The notes below the pieces were generated by a model. It saw nothing but the letters and a program-made list of their open reading frames with translations. It did no database searches and was not told the DNA's origin. Position numbers and translations under genes: made by a program. Below are positions 51,801 through 60,800 of a stretch of DNA of 64,000 bases, in pieces; the stretch's first letter is position 1, and each line of letters begins with the position of its first letter. Where the stretch lies: assembly GCA_030248065.1 (NCBI GenBank), contig JASAMV010002027.1:1-64000 (forward strand), in the 5' to 3' direction. Source of the DNA: Rhynchonema sp. JSB1_4. Lineage: Eukaryota > Nematoda > Chromadorea > Monhysterida > Xyalidae.

Positions 51801-54800
51801 TTTTGTGAAGTCACGTCCGCCAATGGAACGCTTGTGCTCTTGTTGTTGGGTCAAGGAATAATAATTTTTCTTGGTTTGCTGTTGTTTTGAAAGTGGAATG
51901 GTCATATCCGGATCAGTTTGGGATTGCGTATGGTGATGCTGACTAGTGAAAACAAATAAAAGTTGCAACATCGAGAGTTTTTCGTCAGTGCAAAACCCTA
52001 GGACACCCCATACCGTATTGGGCAGTGATTGGAGCTATCGACGTAAGCTATCGACAGACTCCACGTTGCTCGCCTATTTGCAGTTGTGTGGATTTGTCAT
52101 TTGTTGGTTTTGTCACACAACATGTGTGTGGTGTAACTCTTTATCTCTCTTCAAATTTATCCCCAAATTCACAAACAGAAGGTTGGTCTTCCCTTTGTCA
52201 TATATGCCCACAGAGTTACCTTCGGGCGGGTTCTCAAAGTTATGACCAAATGGGCTAGATCGCAGGTGATCGACATAAACATGCAAGTCAGTGGAGAAGT
52301 TCTCTTTAGTGTCCCTCAAAACATACCTAAGTAACATGATTTCAGAAATTTCATTTTTCTAGCAACCAAGTTTTTTGGGTCCGGAATAAAAAAAGTGATC
52401 TTTAAAAAAAATTTTAAAAAGTTTTTTTTTTAAAAAAAGTTCGATAATAGAAATTTTTTTTAATCCAACCCTGCCTGTAGAGTAATTAAATGGTATAGGG
52501 TGGATAGATGAAAAGTACATCGCGTGCAAGCAGACGCGCCCTGGGCATAGGACACCTCCGGCAATCGTTGTTGGTTTGGAGAAACGTTTTAAATGTGAAA
52601 CATCAATCACAAAGTGCACTAATCATCGGCCATTATGCACACTGGCTGGCTGATGTTTCACAGCAAGATGTATACATCATACAAAACGCAGCCGTACAGT
52701 CGATGTCAACTATGGGGCGATCCATAGTGCACTCCAGTGGCAACGTACAGTACCGGGTGCAATTCTGCGCCGGAAAGTTGAAGTCGCGTGCATGCGACTT
52801 TCTTGTGCTAAACCATAGGCAGCGCACGCGCAAAACTTCGCGTGCACGCGCGTGCACTCGAAGTTACTTCGACTTTTGCCTATACTTTGCACTGTTTCGA
52901 CGCGCGTGCACGCGACTTCAACTTTCCAGCATAGAATTGCACCCGGTACTGTATGTTATGCGCTGTTATGTGTGTGGATGGCCTCAGTACCAAAAGTATC
53001 CTTCAATGTCCAATTTGTCCAAAGATGTTTCACACATATTACACAAATGCAGGTATGTATAGTCCGACTACCAGCTCATGAGACGTCTATTGCTGTTCAC
53101 GTGTTCCGAAACATTTCGAAAACAATAGAAAAAGAAATTGCACATCTTTCTATTGTTTTCGAAAAGTTTCGAACCGCAACAGTCGTCTAATGAGCTGATG
53201 GATGGACTATACCTGTGCACTTCCTCCGGTGGCGACGGTGCCGGCGAACGAGTTTCGTTTGTCTTTTACACTGGTCAAGCTGGCCAATGGCCAATAGGCT
53301 GATGACGTTGAAGCAGTCGTGGTCACCGAGTGATGGTCGATGAATGACTGCGGTCCGCCTGGAATATTGAGAAATGACTTTGTGCATTTTTTCCATTTTC
53401 AGACTTGGCGAATTAGAAAATGTCGTTTTGCGCAACTCGCATGAGACTTGCTCGTGCTGCTTTTTGAAGGTGATCTAACTGACCAGGGGTACTTACATAC
53501 ATGGATGAGGCCTGGCACCTCGACCATGTTTGTGGATACAGGCAGAGAAACGGGCAGCACAATGCACGCTAATTTGCGTTTATTGAAAGAGTTGCGGTTC
53601 CGGTTAAGTGCAATGCGTTCTCCAACATATGGAGGGATCTTAAAATGTATAAAATAAAACGCAAAAACCAAAGTAAGAGATTGAACTAAAGTTGTCGACC
53701 TGTGGATCCCCAGGCAGGATGTGTTGAGCCTGAATCATGCACTGGCAAAGGAGGGCCAATCTCCATTGAATTGCCTGAATGTTGAAGAAAGTTCTTTTTG
53801 ATGGTGGAAGAGAGAAAGATTCTTTTAGCTACCCTGTAATATTGCAATGAGATCTAGCCTGAATGACTCTACATAACTTCGTTGCAGGATTAGATATATA
53901 TTTAATCGGCGTGTATAACGCACGGCGCCAGAGATCAGGGCGAGCTTAGGTTGCATCCGGAAACCGAAATCCGGAAAACGCATTATTTTTTGCATGTATA
54001 ATTTCTTTCGTTTTCCGGAAATATTTCCGGAGCCCAGAAATGTTTTGTATTTTTGCATGCAAATTATTTCCGGGTTCCGGATTCCGGATTTAACCTATGT
54101 AAGTTCGCCCTTAGGATCGGGCCCAGAATCCTCGGCCCGGCGCAACTGACCAAAACTCCAGTCCGACCCGACTTGAAACCCAGAAACCGGCCCGATTTTG
54201 AAGATCAAAGGGAATAATGTTTCAAAAGCGACAGGAGTGCAAAATAATTTCTCTCTAGGTTTGTTTATGTCTTTGAGATTCGGTTTCTGTGCACTGGATT
54301 CAATTTGGTTTTATGTGAACAAATGAGCACATACTATGCGCGAAGCGAGTTTTTTTGGTGGCTCTTGGTACCGAAACGTGGTCTGACCTGATTCGGGCCG
54401 GATCGCGCGGGTAGGTGCGCCCCGGTGGCCCGGCCCGAACTTCCAAATCTCCGGCCCGGCCCGAGTCCAAAGTCGAAATCCCGGCACGGGCCCGGCTTCA
54501 TCCTAAACTTCCCCTCGGCACCTAACACGCCTTATATCACATATCCGCATGACAGTGTTTTCTGTTTCACTGCACTGCGTGCGTCTAAAAAGAAAATGCC
54601 TCATGCATTATTCACGTATGTACTGTACCTGCACTAATAGTCTGCGTCGGCACCAGTGATGTTTCACAGACGGGTGTGGGCGGCGGTGGCTGAGAGGGTG
54701 GCGTCAGGGTCAACATTGATTGGTCGCTGCTCAACGCTGATTGGCCGGCCGGTTGTTCATGTTGTTTGTCGCTGATTGGCTGCTGCGGCTCGTCGCACGC

Positions 54801-57800
54801 TCGCACAGTTGCGTCCACCAGACTTGCTAACGTTTCTGACAAGATAGAAAAATGATTTGAAGTTATTTCCATAAAGTTTGGCAGCAATTAACATTATAAC
54901 ATATTGCAGATCTTTCTTGCCTTGTCAAAAACAGAAACCAGCTGTGTGATTTCCTCAGAAATATATTGGTATTGTATAATGTACGTGGGCTAGGAAATGT
55001 TTCCACACTCGTGTAAATGCTCGCAGAATCCCTTGATTGAATCGGCATTCAAGTCCATATAGTGCAATAAAAATAATAATAATAATAAAAATAGACAACC
55101 AAGCACACAATATAGAACTAGCTTGTCACCCAACGTCTAAATGTATCATTTTGCGTTATTTTCTCAAACTTAGGGTGACAAAAAAGAATAGCTCACTTTA
55201 CACTATCCAGCAAATAAATATACAAGAGACATAATGGAGTATGTAATTTGTGCGTAGAATAAAAGAATATTGAGTTTTCCAAGTGACTCACAAACGTGCG
55301 CGCCATGTCCCGAAGGTGGGAAAATAGAGAATTTTGGACGAAAAACAGGAGCACCCAGAAAATCCAATAAACTTCCCGTATTGGCTGAACATGGATAAGC
55401 ATAATGGGTGCCAGAGCGGAATTACAGCATTCCAACATAATGGTAACAATATAGTATGTACGTACCCAAGAACTTATATGTGCAAACGGCCTTATGGGAA
55501 AAATGTGACAGACAAGACGATAGTGTGTACGCATGAACCTCGAAACGAATTTAGGAACAACACATGGCTTCCATTGGACAAACACAGGACCAGTTGAGGT
55601 CCTATGGGTCCACCACCAGCATACTCCACTGCACTGGCACCCAAAGTTAGCAGCAAACTGTTTTGAGCTGGTCCGAAATGTGACAATATACTGTACATAT
55701 GAACCGAAAAGCAATAAAATTCAGTTGCACACGTATGCGCGAATTATGTACTACTGGCGGCAATATGCCACCATCCAGCCAACCTCGCTCGAGAAATCAT
55801 CACGGACAAGGCGGCGGGTGTCAGCGATGTGCGATGAAATATATCTGAGAAAGAATGGAAAAGTAACTCTAATGTACATATGTACACATGAACACGAAAC
55901 AAGAAAATCGTTTCGCTATAATCAGAAGAACGGGAACATGCGCTCGTTTTTTAATGTTCACAGTGAAAGGAAGTGGGTAATTTTGGCCGCCGTTTTAAAA
56001 GCAGTGTTTTCTATGGAGGAGAAAGTGTACTTCCAGAACTATACGGTTAAAGGATGCTGTTTTTAACTGCTGGTGAAGACAAAATGCTCCAGCAGTGTTT
56101 GAACAGCACCATATAGTATCACGAAAAACACGCTTGCAAAGTTTGTTGGGACAGCCTGTTGGATACTCATTGCTCCAAACTGAGTTTTCCAACTTACAAT
56201 TCTGTATCGGTACCCAGAAACACTACTGTTTTGAATAGACATACATAGGTATGAAACACGGTGCTTTGGAACCCCTAAACTGTCAGTTAGCCTATTTATC
56301 ACCCCGGAGCTCCTTTGGCGTTCCCCCGCCTCCATTTTCTCTTTATTTTTATTCAACAATCTAGCAAACATGCGAGTGTGTATATTTTGGGACAGTGAGG
56401 AGTGTAACTTTAGCGAGCAGATTTGAGATTATTTCCCATGTGAGCAAAACTTTTTTTTTGCAAATCAGTATATGGGCGGATTCCAACGTTTTTCTTGGCC
56501 AAATAATGAAGCTATGCTCTTAAAACAGCTAAATCTGAAACCGCTTTCCAAAAACAGCACAATTGACCACCCTGTGATCAAGAGCGTTTGAGGAAGAGAA
56601 TGTGTCTGAAGGTTGTTTCTCAAGTTCTTTCCTTCACGCGGCACGAAATCATGTTACATGAGGTTCACAGTTTCTGTTCTTCAAAAAAACTTTTTGATAA
56701 TGTACTGTATGTACATATATGTACAGTATATAACTTTTATTTGTTTTATATGTACGTCAAGTTGCTGCTGCATCTTTGCACCGAATGAACCACAGATTGG
56801 TGTTTTTCTCTCTGACACAAAGCTTCCAAAGATGTTTATCAGTTTGGACGAGTTATGCGTGCAGAAAGGAATTTTTATGGCATGCCCCGGTTGAAAAGTT
56901 TTCTTTCGTTCGCCCTAAAATACGGTAGACGGGCATGTAGTGGTATGTCAAATTTCTAAATTCACTGCCGTGCACTAAAATACGCTCCATAGTTAATGTC
57001 CAGGTATAAAGCCGACCGCTAACCACGCGCAGTTCTGAAACATTGCGCACATCGCTGCTTGCCTGGTTGGCAAGCTGCGTGCATGTTTGCTGTCCGAATG
57101 TTTCCAAAAGTTGGTTTTCGGGTTTGGATCTGAGCATTAACTATGGGGCGTACCTCACTGCACGGCAGTGATTTTGGAAATTTTTTATATAGTGAATTTC
57201 TAAGTTTGCTACCGTGCAATGAAACAGTACGTCCAGTAATTATTGCCAAATTCCAAATCTGAAAATCAAGTTTTGAAACATTCGGCCTCAGACACACGCT
57301 TGCAGGCTTGCCAGCCACGCAGGCAGCTGTGGGCAAATGTTTCAGAACTGAGCGTGCGTAGCGTTCGGGTTTAGAACTTGCCATTAACTATACGGCGTAT
57401 TATTGTAGGGCAGCGAATTTAGAAACATGCTACGTATAAGTGTTATGCAACAGATTTTCATTACTTTCGGCACCACGTACCAGTTTATTACGTTTGGCAC
57501 CTTGCAACATCAGAAAGAACCGCGTCATAAACAATGAGATAACGGTGAACGAAAAACGTATACATTCCAGAATCGTTAGAGAGCAATAGTTAGTGCGTCT
57601 GAGACTGGGGCTCGAAGCCAGGTATATAAACATGTGATAGACAAATGAACCTGAGTAATTCAAACAAACCATGCATACTAACATGGTTTGCCAGCAGTTA
57701 CTCACGCGTGACACGCATAAACGGCTTGAAAAAGTAAATATTGAAATCAACTCAAATTACTCGCACATTACATGTAGAAACGGGAGCCCTTAAAATTTTG

Positions 57801-60800
57801 TTATGTGACAAAACTCAGCGGTTGTGTATTTGCGCCAAATTGAGTCTATGGTGTTGCCGGTACCCAAAAACAGCCAATAAAAGTTGGCGCTATCAATTAT
57901 GCATGACTTTTTGCCATACGCTTGTACATGGCAGTTTCGCGAATTTTATACGGGCACGTGGAAATTCCCCCAGCGCCCTGGGTGCACATTCACTCCAAGT
58001 TCAAATGGGTGAAAAGTTTGTGAATTTCACTGTTTATTATTGGAGTCTCCCACGGTGCTTCCATAATGTTGCAGAAAGTTATTGGCACCCAACAAAACCC
58101 CAATGATTCAGTAGTATACCACTGCTTACTACAGGGGCGCTAATTGAATCACACAACAGTTACAACCCCATGAGGCTAATAAAAATGGCCAAAATTCAGT
58201 GAAGCGCATCCTAAACAGATTAGCTAACCAGCTAGCCAGTTAGGCTGGTCATAGGGGCTTGTTACAGTATATGCGAATTCATAGTATTCACAAACTTATG
58301 CCACTACGTACATACAGTATGTCATGCCGAATTTGGACTAGTGCCTTGAGATCAGCTACATACATACATACAAGGTACTACACCACTTCAAGCTTGCAAG
58401 TTTGAAGCGACATTACAGTACTGTATAGCTGTCCCATCTGAACACAAGGCTTCACGTCAAATGACAGCTCTCAAAACTTCAGCTGATAATTTGGCTCTAC
58501 ATGGGTACAGTACATAATGTATATTTGAAGGTATAAACACGTGGGCAGCCACTTGAACCAACGTAAACACCCTGTTTACGTTTTTCGGAGTAACCGTTAT
58601 TTATGAACCGCAGACCAGGAAAACATAACCTTTTCCTGTTGGTTTACTCGCAGAAATAAGCGGCGCAAACGCAAGCCGCTCAGGACCATAATGTGTGTTT
58701 AGAAAACTTTTATTTGAATAAAAACACAAACGCGGCTCCTCTAAATGATGGAAAAAGTTGAGTCCTGTAAATTGTTTGTCACATTCCCAATAACTCCCTT
58801 GTATGAATCCCTGAAGAAGTTCTGTGCCTTATTGCTAGTATTAGCGTGAGTGCACTGTTTACTCGACAAAATAAATTGGCATGAGCGCTGAAGCAGGCAG
58901 GCGTTCGTGCATGGGCATAATTTGTTCAGATATTTTATATTATTGTGAACGGAAAAGTGGCGTATGATGTGCCTGCGCACATTTAGAGAAACACAAGTAG
59001 ATCTAAGCAGGACTGCCCACTTCACAGGATAAACTTCACGGACAAACAAGTACACTATATCCCTTGGTCCCTATATAAAGAACATTTAGTAACCACCAGC
59101 TGCAACCAAACGGTCAGATGTTTTCGGTAAAAAATAACAAAAACGTGGGTCCTCCAACATGTTCGTAACGTACATAAATGGTGTTCTTGAGACCTGAGAC
59201 ACTTTGGTGCAACTTGCGAAATTTGGGGATCACTGAGGACTTTTGGACTTTCTCGGTCGAGAGTCTTGTGCACCATTGTACCACTTTGAGGACACAGTAG
59301 TGTACCAACAAAAAACAGAAGTAAGTACGACCATCAAAAGTAGGGCGCAACACCGGGGGTGGCGCAATTTTGAAATTTGATTTTCACAAATTGTTCTTTG
59401 TCTCATGCGAGAAAATGGCAAAGGCGTCAAAAACGTCCGTTACAAAGTGTGTCGGCATTGGTGGGGTTTCTGTCAAAGCTCCTGAAGTTTTTGAGTCCCG
59501 AGAGTTTATGGTGAGAACTTTACCAAACGGGTGGGTCCCGAGAACTTTCAGCTGGCGCCAACTGAGGGGTTCATCTTAGCGGCTCGCAAGCTGAGCGTCA
59601 CGCACATGAATATTACTGTGCAAGTTGGACCACTTTTACCCTTGACTTTTTACTGTTGGTCACTAACTGAGCTGGACACCGAAAGTTTACCAACAGTGTC
59701 TGGTATACAAAGGACCATTACGGGCCCGTTTGGGTAAAGCGCTTTTTTGACAGCCAAGATTGCGATTTTACTGCATTTGGCAACGAGAAAAACAGCAATG
59801 GGGACTCCTATCACAGTCCGGCGTTTGATTTCCAATTTGTACAGTTGAACATTTCGAGTATAGGCCACCATAATTTTCGTTAAGAAATTGAGCTTCTCTC
59901 TATCAGAAATGACAAGCAATTTTATACGCGGCTGGACGGCATGAGAAACTGAGATAAAATAATGGGAAAACATTTGAAACAGCCAAGGGGCTCATTGAGT
60001 GAACTAAACATGATATAATCTATTGTGCGACATGCAGTGCTTTGAGATTCCAGCTTTATTAGAATTTGGGGGTAATGGGCGCCCGCAATGGTATAATTTT
60101 ATTGAAAGCCTGAGGGTTTTCTTGCGTTTTTCGCGTGATGGTGGTAATATGAAGAATCAGTTGTGAGAATGTGAGTATACGCCAAATACGTTTTAATCAA
60201 AGTTCCAGAAAGGCAGTCGGGAATCGCTGAATAAATAATTGCAAAATGTTCTTTCATAGCAGGTGCACCATGTCGATAGAATGGCATGACTCATTTGGCA
60301 AAAAAATAAACAGAAAAATTTTGTGTGAAGTGAGATGTTGGTTGAAAAAAAATTATGCAATATGTATTGAAGATTTTCAACAGTAGTCCTGCGTGTTTGT
60401 TTGTCCTCCACCTTCAAGGCTGTTTTCGTTGTTCGCTTTTGTGGAAAATTGAGGAAAAAAATGGAAAAGGCGTAAGAGCAGCCTTTGGATCTCCTAGTGC
60501 TGGGTATTCACGAAATATAATAAAAAAATCGACCTTGATACACACATACATATATATATATACATACATAGTTCTCTATATTTGTCTGCGAAAACACACA
60601 GTACATGGTAGTATAGTCCGTCCACCAGCTCATGGCACTTTGTGATGCTGCGGCTATTTTCCCCCCCCCCCCCCTTCTGAAAGAGAAATTCAGTATGACC
60701 TATTTTGCAAAAAAACTAAAAAATAATAAAATGTGTCGAAAAAGATTGAATTCGATCAAATTTAAAATTAAACTAAATTAAAATCGATAAAACACGTCGA

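Noticed and set aside
51774..51971. 65-codon minus ORF as a DLG5 exon
   Set aside because: It is entirely inside the hAT-like element, and exons 3 and 4 join in phase 0 without it. It could be an alternative exon, but nothing shows that.
54334..54528. GC-rich ORF (GPGRRFGSSGRATGAHLP)
   Set aside because: It lies in a GGCCCGG-rich repeat following a MITE; codon-like look is due to composition.
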